DNA of 64,000 nt from positions 310,001-374,000 of the forward strand of contig JAHBXD010000002.1 in assembly GCA_019636695.1 (NCBI GenBank). Reading direction: 5' to 3'. Below the pieces are notes generated by a model. It worked only from the letters and a program-made list of their open reading frames with translations, had not been told where the DNA came from and ran no database searches. Numbering within the stretch: position 1 is the first letter of the stretch; each line of letters opens with the position of its first letter. This document shows positions 41,214-50,864 of the stretch, piece by piece. Made by a program: the position numbers and the translations under genes. The stretch is from Phycisphaeraceae bacterium. GTDB taxonomy: Bacteria > Planctomycetota > Phycisphaerae > Phycisphaerales > UBA1924.

Positions 41214-44200
41214 TCAGCCGCACACCCCCGTAAAGATGTCGAGGAAGAAGAAGAAGTCGGATGCGTCAACAACCCCGTCTTTGACGCCGTACGCCGGGTC
41301 CATCGGGTCGCTCGATCCGCTCAGATCGGCGCGGGGGTCTTGAGAAACAAACAGGTCGAGGTAATAGAAGAAGTCCGCGGCATCGAGCACACCATCGGGC
41401 ACGCCGTAGTTCGGATCGCTCGGATCGCTCGACCCCGACAGGTCGGCCTTGCACCGAACCTGAAGCTCGACCTTGTTCGGGAAGTACACGAGCTTCCACT
41501 CGACGCCGCCCAGGTCAGGCGCCACCAGGTTATCAAACAGGCCGTGCACAGCCGACCCCTGCAGAATCACGAAACGCTGGTTGAGCACCGGCGTAAACCC
41601 GGTCAGGTGCGTCACCTGCACCGTGCCGTCAAGGTTCCATGTCGCGTTGCCCGTCAGGCGGTCAAACACGCTCGCCGTCGAGACTTCCCAGTCATACATC
41701 GAACTATTCGCGAGGTTGATCGTGCCGTTCAACACGTCGATCGTGCCCGCCGAGAGACCCGGCGCAAGCGTCCCTTGGAAGTGGAAACTGCCCCTCGTCT
41801 GCCCGATGCCGGTCAACGTCTGGCCCGGCCCGAGAGTACCCGTGACGGCATTGGCCTCAAGAATGCTCCGGTTGGCCACACCCGAAAGACGCACCTCGCC
41901 CGTACCGCCGATGGTGCCCGCCGCGTCAAACTGCAACCTGGTTTCTGAACCTACGTTAGTCGGGTTGACGTCAATGATCCCGTTGTTGGTGATGCTTCCC
42001 TGCAGCCGAAGATTCGACCCGAAGGCGACCCGATGCTCTCCGGAAAGCGTCGTGCCGGAAAGAAAGTTGAATCCGGTATACCCGACAACCGAACCGCCGA
42101 CGCCTTGCACGGCGCCGCCGGTAATTGTGCTGTTGGTCAAGGTCACCGTGCCGCCGTCGTTGCGGATCACCCCGCCGCCGCTTTGCGTCACGGTGATGCC
42201 GCTCACCTGTACCCCGCCGCCGCCGATCGCCTCGATGATGCCGGTGTTCGTCTTGGCGTTGGTCAACAGTTCCAACGTCTGGCCCGAGACATTGCCGCGC
42301 ATCGTCGAGTTGTTCGTCATGGCGGCCCGCACCTGGCCGAAGCCCGTGACAAGGTGGGGTGAAGCATGCGTCACCGCCACGCCGACGTTCGAATCCAGTA
42401 TCGCGCGGTTGGCTATGCCGGCCAGGCGAACTTCGCCTGCGCCGCTCAGTGACCCCGACTCATCAAACCGCAAGCGCGTCTCCACGCCGGCACCGGTCGG
42501 ATTGATCGTGATCAACCCCGTATTGACCAACCCCGAGCCGACCACAAGAAGATTCGCCCCCCCGGGCACCTGCCCCGCCCCGGAGGTCGAGACATCGCGG
42601 AACGTCGTGTTGCCGCTGGCTTGCCAGAATCGCCCCGCAAGCGCCCGCACCACGCCGCCATGCACCTCCGCGCTCTCAAAGCCCACGAAGCCGTCGGTCG
42701 CCTCGATCACGCCGCCTGCGCCCTGAGTAATCGTGATCCCTGACACCACGAGCGACCCATTGCCCTCGGCGTGCATCAGGGCGTTGTTGGTCTTGTTGTT
42801 GACGTGGAGGCGGAGCACTCGACCATCAACATCCGCCGCAATCGTGCCGTTGTTCACCATCGCGGCATGCACTTGCCCGAAGCCGTGTACCCGGTGGCTT
42901 GCGCCCTGGGTGAGCACACCCGGAGCCAGGGTGTCCAGGATCGCGCGATTATCACTCGCCGCAAGGCGTATCTCGCCATTGCCCGAGATTGTCGAAGCAT
43001 CTTCTACGCGCAGTCGCGTCTCGATGGCGATGTTGGTCGGGTTGAGCGTGATCATCCCGGTGTTGGTTAGCCCGCCGGTCACACGCATGTTCGCCCCGGC
43101 ACTGACGTCAAGCAAGGCATCGGTCGTCACGCCGTTCATGGGAACGCTGCTTTGCACCAGCACCAGCCCCGAACCGCTCGAACTCACCTGGCCCCCCGAC
43201 ACCGACGACCCTACCTGGAAACGCACCGTACCGTCGTCCGCACGAATCACGCCCGAGGGCGACTGCGTAACCCCTGAACCGAAATCCAGGAAGGCTCCCC
43301 CCGCTGCTTCCATCACCGAGTTGTTGACCTTCGGATGGGTATCGAGCCGAAGCACCTGCCCCGCGATATCCGAACGAACCAGCCCGTTGTTCACAAGGCC
43401 CGCGCGAACTTGCCCGATCCCCCGAATCGCGTGCTGTGACCCCTGGGTCACGATCGCCGTGTCATTAACCGCGTCGAGAATCGAACGGTTCGTCGACCCG
43501 GCCAGCATCACTTCGCCGGTGCCGTCGAGCGCGCCAGCCTGATCGAAACGCAGGCGCGTCTCCAAGGCGGCATTCGTCGGGTTCACCGTCAACGTGCCGT
43601 TGTTCGTCAATCCCGTCCCCTGCACCAGAAGATTCGAACCCCCGTTGATCCGAACCAGCCCCTCCGTCGTGACGCTCGTGAAGGTCGAATTCCCGCCCAC
43701 GTTCACCGTAGATGGCGATACCCCCTCCACCGTACCGCCGACGATGCCGCTCGTACCGGAGGTAGACACGGTCCCCCCGTTGGCCTGAATAAGCCCGCCG
43801 GCGCCTTGCGTGACCGTGATATTGCTGATGTCAAGCTGCCCGCCGCCGCTCGCCCTGAAAAGGGCGTTGTTCGTCATCGGCGATGTCAGCAGCGAGAGCG
43901 TGTTGCTGTTGACGTTGGCATCCACGGTCCCGTTGTTGATGATCGCCGCGGAAATCAGGCCGAAACCCTCGAACCTGTGATTCGCCCCGTTGGTCACCGT
44001 GGCGCCGGCCCCGCTCGAGACGATCGCCCGATTGCTGCTTCCGCCCAGCCGCGTAATACCGTTCCCCGTGATGTTCGTGCTCGCCGCATAGTGCAATGTC
44101 GTTTGCAATGCCCCGTTCGTGGGGTTGATCACCAGCAGCCCGCGGTTGTTATACGTCGGGCCGTTGATCGTGAATATCCGGCCTGCGGGCAGGTCAAGCC

Positions 44201-44450
44201 TCACATTCCCGATGGTCTGCTGAAGCGAACCGATCCCGAAAGACCCGTCGATCGTCACGGTGTACGTCCCGTTCACATTGAACCGGGCGTTCTCGCTCGC
44301 CGTGTCCGGCACATTCATCGGATCCCAGTTCGCGGCGTTACTCCAATTGCCGTTCACCGCCGCGACCCAGTCGATCGTCTGCGCCTTCGCAACCTGTGCC
44401 AACCCGAACGCAGCCCCAGCCGCCAACACCAGCTTGCTGACCTGACACAT
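41214..44450 (-). CDS. Large repeat adhesin with GC-ending dockerin-like module (cluster gene G)
   Basis: A 1078-residue exported protein; the ATG at 44448-44450 follows GGAGGAG. The signal peptide ends GLAQVAKAQ. The N-terminal part has an NGNWSNAANWDPMNVPDTAS motif typical of autotransporter-like/PEP-CTERM passenger proteins. It is followed by five repeats of about 150-170 residues, each with INPTN...ETRLRFD, GxGEVxLAGxxNRxILD, a HxVxGFGQVRA element and a GGGxLxISxITVTQ element. This suggests a long right-handed beta-helix. A closing domain (TPVLNQRFVILQGSAVHGLF, then PDLGGVEWKLVY) precedes the shared double module, ending TGVCG. A clear paralogue of the neighbouring gene H. Confidence 0.85.
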   Translation of the reverse strand: MCQVSKLVLAAGAAFGLAQVAKAQTIDWVAAVNGNWSNAANWDPMNVPDTASENARFNVNGTYTVTIDGSFGIGSLQQTIGNVRLDLPAGRIFTINGPTYNNRGLLVINPTNGALQTTLHYAASTNITGNGITRLGGSSNRAIVSSGAGATVTNGANHRFEGFGLISAAIINNGTVDANVNSNTLSLLTSPMTNNALFRASGGGQLDISNITVTQGAGGLIQANGGTVSTSGTSGIVGGTVEGVSPSTVNVGGNSTFTSVTTEGLVRINGGSNLLVQGTGLTNNGTLTVNPTNAALETRLRFDQAGALDGTGEVMLAGSTNRSILDAVNDTAIVTQGSQHAIRGIGQVRAGLVNNGLVRSDIAGQVLRLDTHPKVNNSVMEAAGGAFLDFGSGVTQSPSGVIRADDGTVRFQVGSSVSGGQVSSSGSGLVLVQSSVPMNGVTTDALLDVSAGANMRVTGGLTNTGMITLNPTNIAIETRLRVEDASTISGNGEIRLAASDNRAILDTLAPGVLTQGASHRVHGFGQVHAAMVNNGTIAADVDGRVLRLHVNNKTNNALMHAEGNGSLVVSGITITQGAGGVIEATDGFVGFESAEVHGGVVRALAGRFWQASGNTTFRDVSTSGAGQVPGGANLLVVGSGLVNTGLITINPTGAGVETRLRFDESGSLSGAGEVRLAGIANRAILDSNVGVAVTHASPHLVTGFGQVRAAMTNNSTMRGNVSGQTLELLTNAKTNTGIIEAIGGGGVQVSGITVTQSGGGVIRNDGGTVTLTNSTITGGAVQGVGGSVVGYTGFNFLSGTTLSGEHRVAFGSNLRLQGSITNNGIIDVNPTNVGSETRLQFDAAGTIGGTGEVRLSGVANRSILEANAVTGTLGPGQTLTGIGQTRGSFHFQGTLAPGLSAGTIDVLNGTINLANSSMYDWEVSTASVFDRLTGNATWNLDGTVQVTHLTGFTPVLNQRFVILQGSAVHGLFDNLVAPDLGGVEWKLVYFPNKVELQVRCKADLSGSSDPSDPNYGVPDGVLDAADFFYYLDLFVSQDPRADLSGSSDPMDPAYGVKDGVVDASDFFFFLDIFTGVCG

Positions 44451-44678
44451 ATCGAGACTCCTCCAAGACAAGAGTGGCATGCACCCAAAACGAGCCGTAG
44501 TCCCGCCCGGCAGAGCCGTGCGGTCCTGCAGGAAGCCGCGCACCTGCATGCGCGCAACCCTCAGTCACAGAACGCTTTGGGTCACTCGCTCGATCCTAAC
44601 ACCGGATCGAGCGCCCGCCAGATGTCTAACCCTCGACATACGCCGTTCGGCGTACGCCGAAGCCCCTCACTGAGGGAG

Positions 44679-47654
44679 TTATCCGCAGTTCCCGGTAAAT
44701 AAATCCAGGAAGAAGAAAAAGTCGCTCGCGTCGATCACCCCGTCCTTGATGCCGTAGTCCGGGTGCGTCGGGTCCGATGTCCCCGTCAGGTCGGCCCGAG
44801 GATCCTGCGCGACGAAAATGTCCAGGTAATAGAAAAAGTCGGTCGCATCGATCACCAGGTCCGGCACTCCGTAGTTCGGGTCGTTCGGATCCGTCGACCC
44901 GGAAAAGTCGGCCTTGCAGACCACCTTCAACTCCACCGTCGTCGGTTTATACACCGGACGCCACGTCAGGCCGCCGAGATCCGGCCCGGTCACGTCTCTG
45001 AACACTCCGCCGAACGAAGACCCTTGCATGATGATGAACGTGTTGCCCAGCACCGGCGTAAACCCGCCCAGCGGCTGCACGTCAATCACCCCGTCGAGCA
45101 GATACTGCGCGTTCCCCAGCACACGATCGAACGACGATGTACTCGCGATCTCCACCTCCAGCACGCTCGCTTCGGCCATCGCATATTGCCCCGCGATGGT
45201 GATCGAGCCGACCGAAAGCCCCGGCGCAAGCACCCCGGCATTCGTCACCTCGCCCTCGACCCGCCCGATGCCGCTGAGCCGCTGCCCCGCCCCCAGCACC
45301 ACCGGCGACCCGTCGGGCGCGTTCAACTGCGAATCGCCCAGGTTCCCCCGCAGCCTCACCTCCCCATTCCCAGTCATCGAAACCGGCCCCGAAGCCGTCA
45401 CGAGCGCATCGAACGAACTTGCCGTCGGGTTGATGAGGATCAGGCCGTCATTGACGATCTCGCCCGACACCAGCACCGTCGCCGAAGGCCGCACGTAAAA
45501 CGTCCCCAGCACCCGCACATCCGAAACCGAGGATGCCCCGCTCGAGGCTTCAAGTGAACCGTCGCCCGTGCCGTCCAGAATACCCCCCGACACCGACGAA
45601 CCGCCGATGAGACCCAGCGTTCCGCTGCTGGCATGAAGCACGCCGGTCGCTGCTTGCGTCACCATGCCGGCGATCTGCAGCGCGCCCCCCGCGAAATCGC
45701 CGTCCACGCGCCCTTCATTATGCACCGTAGCCAGAATCCGCCCTCGACCTGCGATCGTGTGATCCGCCCCGTTGGTCAGCACCGCCCCGGGCTGGCTGCT
45801 CAAAGTCGCATCCAGCGCAGCGCCGTTCAACGCCAACCGTCCGCTCCCGCTGATTGTGGCCGACGCAACGACATCAAGAATCGCATCAATCGAACTCGCC
45901 GAAGTGTTCACACGAATCACGCCTTCATTGGTCACGCCCCCCGATTCGATCTGCAGAGTCGCCCCAGGCGCCACATCAAACAATCCGAGATTGGTAATCC
46001 CGCTGATCGTCGAACTCCCGCTTCGCGCCTGCACCAAGCCCGCGCCGATGGTGTCGGTCACCCCGCCCACCAGCGTCCCGCCCACCAGCCCCAAAATCGC
46101 CTCGTTTCCCATGCAGACCCCGCCGACGCTCTGCGTCACCACGCCGGAAATCTCCAGCGGCGACGCCAGGTTGTCCCCCGAGATCAACCCGTGATTCACG
46201 ATCGTCGCCGACACCCTCCCGCGGCCTGCGATCGTGTGCTCCGCCCCGTTGGTCAGCACCGCATCGTCGATGCTCCCCAGTTGGGCATCAAGCGATGACG
46301 CATGCAGCCGGAGGACGCCCTCGCCATCCACCACGCTCGATTCGGCAATCTGCATCACCGCGTCAATCGTCGAAGCCGTCGGGTTGATGATGATCTCGCC
46401 GTCATTGGTGATCCCCGGCGCAAGCACATGCAGCACGGCGCCCGGCCGCACCTCGCCGATCCCCGCGTTGCGAAGATCGCGAATCGATGAAGTGCCCGAT
46501 CGTCCCTGCCAGCGCCCGTTTCCCGCCGAATCCAGGGTTCCCCCTTCGATCAATCCGCCCTGGATCAACCCCAGAATCCCCTCATCGCCCGAGCAGACCC
46601 CCGTGGCCGACTGCGTGATCGCCCCGCTGACCTCGAGCACCCCTCCGGCCACATCGGCCACGATCATCCCGTGATTCATCACGGTCGCGAGCACGCGGCC
46701 ACGCCCGGAAATGGTGTGCGTCGCGGCGTTGGTCAGCACCGCTTCCGGCTGGCTCGTCAACTGGGCATCGAGCGCTGCCCCGTTCAACCGAACCTGCCCC
46801 GCCCCCGACAAGGTCGCCGAGGCCGCAACATCGAACAGCGCATCGATCGTACTTGCCGTGGTGTTCACCACCAGAACGCCGTCGTTCACCATGCCGCCCG
46901 ATTCCAGCCGCAACGTCGTGCCCGGCGTCACGAACCCATCGCCCTCGTTCGTTACGCCGTCGAGCGTGCTCACCCCGCCGACGGTTCGCCAGAGGCCCCC
47001 GTTGAGCGTGCGTAGCGCGCCGCCGTTGATCCGCCCGCCGCTGGGCAGGCCGATGCTGCCGCCGTCGGCGATGCAGGCGCCCGCGCCCGTCTGCGTCAGC
47101 GTGGCCGCGATCTCCAGCGCGCTCGACGCCGAATCGCCGATGATGCTGCTCTCGTTGACCATCAGCCCCGTAATCCTGCCGCGACCGCGGATCACATGCG
47201 GATACTGCTGCGTCAGCGTCGCTCCCATGGTCGCTTCAAGGCGCGAGTCAAGCGAGGACCCGTTCAACACGATCGACCCCGAACCGCTCAGCACTGTGTC
47301 CGCCGACACTGCGAGAATGCTGTCAATCGTGCTCGCGGTCGGGTTTACCCGAATCAATCCGTCGTTGACGAACAACCCGCTCAAGAACGTCAGCGTCGCC
47401 CCCGCGTTGAGCGTCAGCGTCGCATCGGGATTGAACAACTCCAACCCCCCCACACCCACGACGCCGCTCACCGTAATGACATACGTGCCCGGAAGCACCA
47501 CTCGCGCAAACTCCGAGGCCGTGTTGGGCACATCCGCCGGATCCCAATTCAATGCGACCGTCCACGCCCCCCCGCTTGCGTTGTTCCAAAACGTCTGCCC
47601 CTGCGCCAACCCCGCTCCGGCCAGCAGCATGCACGTCATCGCCCGCATGTTCAT
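44679..47654 (-). CDS. Large repeat adhesin with GC-ending dockerin-like module (cluster gene H)
   Basis: A 991-residue exported paralogue of gene G; the ATG at 47652-47654 follows AAGGAG. The signal peptide is TCMLLAGAGLAQGQT. The N-terminal motif is ALNWDPADVPNTASEFARV. Five beta-helix repeats carry NPTASTIDSIL-type and GRGRVxATVxNHG-type elements, with about 30% of their residues Gly, Ala or Val. The closing domain (TPVLGNTFIIMQGSSFGGVF, then PDLGGLTWRPVY) is the same as in G. The double module (GSTDPNDP...YGVPDL and GTSDPTHP...YGIKDG) ends TGNCG. In the first copy the usual DG is DL. It is the first gene of the cluster in transcription order, divergent from clpB. Confidence 0.85.
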   Translation of the reverse strand: MNMRAMTCMLLAGAGLAQGQTFWNNASGGAWTVALNWDPADVPNTASEFARVVLPGTYVITVSGVVGVGGLELFNPDATLTLNAGATLTFLSGLFVNDGLIRVNPTASTIDSILAVSADTVLSGSGSIVLNGSSLDSRLEATMGATLTQQYPHVIRGRGRITGLMVNESSIIGDSASSALEIAATLTQTGAGACIADGGSIGLPSGGRINGGALRTLNGGLWRTVGGVSTLDGVTNEGDGFVTPGTTLRLESGGMVNDGVLVVNTTASTIDALFDVAASATLSGAGQVRLNGAALDAQLTSQPEAVLTNAATHTISGRGRVLATVMNHGMIVADVAGGVLEVSGAITQSATGVCSGDEGILGLIQGGLIEGGTLDSAGNGRWQGRSGTSSIRDLRNAGIGEVRPGAVLHVLAPGITNDGEIIINPTASTIDAVMQIAESSVVDGEGVLRLHASSLDAQLGSIDDAVLTNGAEHTIAGRGRVSATIVNHGLISGDNLASPLEISGVVTQSVGGVCMGNEAILGLVGGTLVGGVTDTIGAGLVQARSGSSTISGITNLGLFDVAPGATLQIESGGVTNEGVIRVNTSASSIDAILDVVASATISGSGRLALNGAALDATLSSQPGAVLTNGADHTIAGRGRILATVHNEGRVDGDFAGGALQIAGMVTQAATGVLHASSGTLGLIGGSSVSGGILDGTGDGSLEASSGASSVSDVRVLGTFYVRPSATVLVSGEIVNDGLILINPTASSFDALVTASGPVSMTGNGEVRLRGNLGDSQLNAPDGSPVVLGAGQRLSGIGRVEGEVTNAGVLAPGLSVGSITIAGQYAMAEASVLEVEIASTSSFDRVLGNAQYLLDGVIDVQPLGGFTPVLGNTFIIMQGSSFGGVFRDVTGPDLGGLTWRPVYKPTTVELKVVCKADFSGSTDPNDPNYGVPDLVIDATDFFYYLDIFVAQDPRADLTGTSDPTHPDYGIKDGVIDASDFFFFLDLFTGNCG

Positions 47655-47984
47655 CGCACGTCTCCTTCGTCGTCCCGAACACGCCCGAAACCCATTCCAG
47701 CGCGCCAAAGAGCCATCATCCGACCGCCGCACACGAAAACCAAGAAAACATCTCAAAAAACCACGACAGCCCCCAGATGTGCAGGGCGCCCGCGATCACC
47801 GACCAAGCCAGTCCGCCCAAATTCACAAATCCCCCCCACCTTCCTGCCACTTCGGCAGGCACACCCCCCGCCCGTCACGCTCCACTCCCTGTCACGCCCA
47901 TATCCGCTCCGCATCCGACAGGCGCGCCGATTGCTCCCGATCAGGCACGCGGCACGCTCGACCGACCGCCGCACGGAGTCCACC
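47655..47984. promoter_or_regulatory. Divergent promoter region between cluster gene H and clpB
   Basis: This 330-base stretch has no gene of its own. The open frames crossing it have no family resemblance and no proper ribosome binding sites. It must contain promoters for both divergent genes. I could not identify a CIRCE/HrcA-type inverted repeat or a clear sigma32-type promoter. Confidence 0.4.
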
Positions 47985-50729
47985 ATGCGTCCAGATCGTT
48001 TCACCTCGACCGCCCAGGAAGTTCTCGGCACCGCCCAGACCGATGCCGCGGGCCGTTCGAACCCGGAGATCCTCGGGCTGCATGTTCTGCACGCGCTCCT
48101 TGAGGATGACAACAGCCCTGCCGCGGCTCTGCTCGCGGCGGCCGGCGCCGATGCCTCTCGAGTTCGCTCGATCGCGGCGGCGGAACTCGACCGGCTTCCC
48201 AGGGTCGAAGGGTCGCAACTCTCGGGCGGGCGCGAGTTTATTGATGTGCTCGGCAAGGCCGATGCCGAGGCGAAGAAACTGGGCGACAGTTACGTTTCGA
48301 GCGAGCACCTGCTGCTGGCCCTGACCATCTCGCAGGGCAAGGCCAAAGACGTGCTCGAGGTCGTCGGCATCAACACCCGTCGCGTGCATGAAGCCATCAA
48401 AAAGGTCCGTGCCTCCAGCGGCGTCTCGACTATCAAAGACCAATCGGGCGAGAGCACCTTCGACGCGCTGAAGAAATACGCCATCGACCTGACCGCCCGC
48501 GCCGAAGAAGGCAAACTCGACCCCGTCATCGGTCGCGACGAGGAAATCCGTCGGTGCATGCAGGTGCTCAGCCGTCGTACCAAGAACAACCCGGTGCTCA
48601 TCGGTGAGCCGGGCGTCGGCAAGACCGCCATCGCCGAAGGGCTTGCCCTGCGCATCGTTCAGGGAGACTGCCCCGACTCGATGCGCAACAAGCGCATCAT
48701 GGCGCTCGATGTCGGCCAACTGCTCGCCGGGGCGAAGTTTCGCGGCGAGTTTGAAGACCGCCTCAAGGCCGTGCTGCGCGAAGTCCAGGCCGCGGGGGGC
48801 GAGATCATCCTGTTCATCGACGAACTGCACACCATCGTCGGCGCCGGCTCGGCCGAAGGCGCGATCTCGGCGGGCAACCTGCTCAAGCCCGCCCTCGCCC
48901 GGGGCGAACTCCGCTGCATCGGCGCAACCACGCTCGATGAATACCGGAAACACATCGAGAAAGACCCCGCCTTCGAACGCCGCTTCCAGCCGATCTATGT
49001 CGGCGAACCTTCGCTCGAGGAAACCGTCGCCATCCTGCGCGGCCTCAAGCCCCGGTACGAAGCGCACCACGGCGTCACGATCCGCGATTCGGCCATTCTC
49101 GCCGCGGCGAACCTCTCCCACCGCTACATCGCCGATCGCTTCCTGCCAGACAAAGCCATCGACCTGATCGACGAGGCCGCAAGCCGACTCACCATGGAAA
49201 TCCAGAGCGTTCCCGAGGAAATCGACAAACTCGTTCGTCGCCAGACGCAACTCGAACTCGTGCAGAACCAGCTTCGGAGCGACCCCGGTGGCGAAAACGC
49301 CAAGCAGCTCGCCGAAATCAAGGAAGAACTCGCCCGCATCAGCGCGGAACTCAACGAACTTCGTGCCCAGTGGGATCTTGAAAAGGCCGGCCTCGGCGAT
49401 GTCGGCAAACTCAAACGCGAATATGACGAGCGGCAGAGCGCCCTCGAACGCCGCATCGCCCAGTTCCGCCAGCGCCAGAGCGCCGGCGAACGCGTGCCCG
49501 AGGCCGATTACCACGCCGCCGCGGAAGAACACAAGGCACTGGCCGAGATGAAGGCACGCATCGACACGCTTGAAGCCGCGGGCAAGTCGGCCCCGACGCG
49601 CCCGCGCCTGCTCAAGCGCGAGGTCGATGCTGAGGAAATTGCCGAGATCGTCGCCCGGTGGACCGGCATTCCCGTCGATCGCCTCATTGAGAGCGAGCGC
49701 GACAAACTCACCCGCATGGAAGATCAACTCCGCACGCGCGTCGTCGGGCAGGATGAAGCCCTTGCGGCCGTCTCCAACGCCGTCCGGCGCTCTCGCGCGG
49801 GCCTGGGCGACCCCAACCGCCCCATCGGTTCGTTCCTGTTCCTCGGGCCGACGGGCGTAGGCAAAACCGAAACTTGCAAGGCGCTCGCCGAGTTCCTTTT
49901 CGACACCGATCAGGCCATGATTCGTATCGACATGAGCGAATACATGGAGAAGCACGCCGTGAGCCGCCTGATCGGCGCGCCCCCCGGCTATGTCGGGTAT
50001 GAGGAAGGCGGCTCGCTGACCGAGGCCGTCCGCCGCCGACCATACGCCGTGATCCTCTTTGACGAAGTGGAGAAAGCCCACCCCGACGTTTTCAACGTTC
50101 TGCTCCAGCTTCTTGACGACGGCCGCCTGACCGACGGCCAGGGTCGCACCGTCGATTTCCGCAACACGATCGTCGTGATGACCAGCAACCTCGGCTCGCA
50201 GAAGATCCACGAAATGTCTGAGAAAGGGGCCGAAGACTGGGAAATCGAGGCCGCCGTCCGTGACCTTATCCGGCGCGGTCCCGGCGCGGATATCGCCGGC
50301 AAGGGGCTGACGCCCGACCTTGAGCGAGGCGAACTGCATGCGCACCTCAACATGGGCGTGCGCGAACAGTTCTTCCGCCCTGAACTGCTCAACCGCATCG
50401 ATGAAATCGTGGTCTTCCACCAACTCAAGCGCGACCACGTCGGCCGGATCGTCGAAATCCAGCTCAAGCGTCTCCGCGAGCGCCTTGCCGAGCGCGATAT
50501 CACGCTCGACCTTTCCGAGCAGGCGCTTGCCCAGATCGCCGCGGAAGGTTGGGACCCGGCGTACGGTGCGCGTCCGCTTAAGCGCACCATTCAGCAGCGC
50601 CTCGAAAATCCCCTGGCGCAGCACCTGCTCCGGGGCGAGTTCTCGGGGGGCGACACCATCCGGTGCGACTACCAGGGCGGGGCGTTCAGGTTCGAGAAAA
50701 TCGAACACACCGAACCGGTTCGAGCCTGA
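47985..50729 (+). CDS. clpB: ATP-dependent protein disaggregase ClpB
   Basis: A 914-residue AAA+ chaperone that extracts proteins from aggregates together with DnaK. The ATG at 47985-47987 is the family start; the frame is open far upstream but without resemblance. Domains: N-domain (1-150), first AAA+ with Walker [10 protein letters not shown] at about 207-215 and Walker [11 protein letters not shown], the ClpB-specific middle coiled coil (about 400-535, Glu/Arg/Leu-rich heptads, [16 protein letters not shown] onwards), second AAA+ with [10 protein letters not shown] at about 620-630, and the C-terminal domain. The coiled coil distinguishes it from ClpC. Single downstream terminator at 50758-50786. 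Confidence 0.95.
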   Translation: MRPDRFTSTAQEVLGTAQTDAAGRSNPEILGLHVLHALLEDDNSPAAALLAAAGADASRVRSIAAAELDRLPRVEGSQLSGGREFIDVLGKADAEAKKLGDSYVSSEHLLLALTISQGKAKDVLEVVGINTRRVHEAIKKVRASSGVSTIKDQSGESTFDALKKYAIDLTARAEEGKLDPVIGRDEEIRRCMQVLSRRTKNNPVLIGEPGVGKTAIAEGLALRIVQGDCPDSMRNKRIMALDVGQLLAGAKFRGEFEDRLKAVLREVQAAGGEIILFIDELHTIVGAGSAEGAISAGNLLKPALARGELRCIGATTLDEYRKHIEKDPAFERRFQPIYVGEPSLEETVAILRGLKPRYEAHHGVTIRDSAILAAANLSHRYIADRFLPDKAIDLIDEAASRLTMEIQSVPEEIDKLVRRQTQLELVQNQLRSDPGGENAKQLAEIKEELARISAELNELRAQWDLEKAGLGDVGKLKREYDERQSALERRIAQFRQRQSAGERVPEADYHAAAEEHKALAEMKARIDTLEAAGKSAPTRPRLLKREVDAEEIAEIVARWTGIPVDRLIESERDKLTRMEDQLRTRVVGQDEALAAVSNAVRRSRAGLGDPNRPIGSFLFLGPTGVGKTETCKALAEFLFDTDQAMIRIDMSEYMEKHAVSRLIGAPPGYVGYEEGGSLTEAVRRRPYAVILFDEVEKAHPDVFNVLLQLLDDGRLTDGQGRTVDFRNTIVVMTSNLGSQKIHEMSEKGAEDWEIEAAVRDLIRRGPGADIAGKGLTPDLERGELHAHLNMGVREQFFRPELLNRIDEIVVFHQLKRDHVGRIVEIQLKRLRERLAERDITLDLSEQALAQIAAEGWDPAYGARPLKRTIQQRLENPLAQHLLRGEFSGGDTIRCDYQGGAFRFEKIEHTEPVRA

Positions 50730-50757
50730 GTGCGGCAAGACCGACAGCCCGTGCAAA

Positions 50758-50786
50758 CGAGGCGGCAGGCACGGCCTGCCGCCTCG
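50758..50786 (+). terminator. Terminator hairpin after clpB
   Basis: A perfect 13-bp stem (50758-50770 with 50774-50786) with a 3-base loop ACG, followed by TGCTTTC. It lies 28 bases after the clpB stop. Confidence 0.7.
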
Positions 50787-50864
50787 TGCTTTCGGCAACC
50801 GGGCGACGTGTATGGCGCCGTGGAGGCACATCCGATCTCGGGCCTTGTGCGAACCCCCTCTACG

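Noticed and set aside
44639-44676. Palindromes CGGCGTACGCCG and CCCTC/GAGGG after gene H as a terminator
   Set aside because: Short stems, loops too small or absent, and no T-run on the minus strand.
47985-50729. ClpC, as partner of McsAB
   Set aside because: The long middle coiled coil and full length are those of ClpB; the short ClpC linker is absent.
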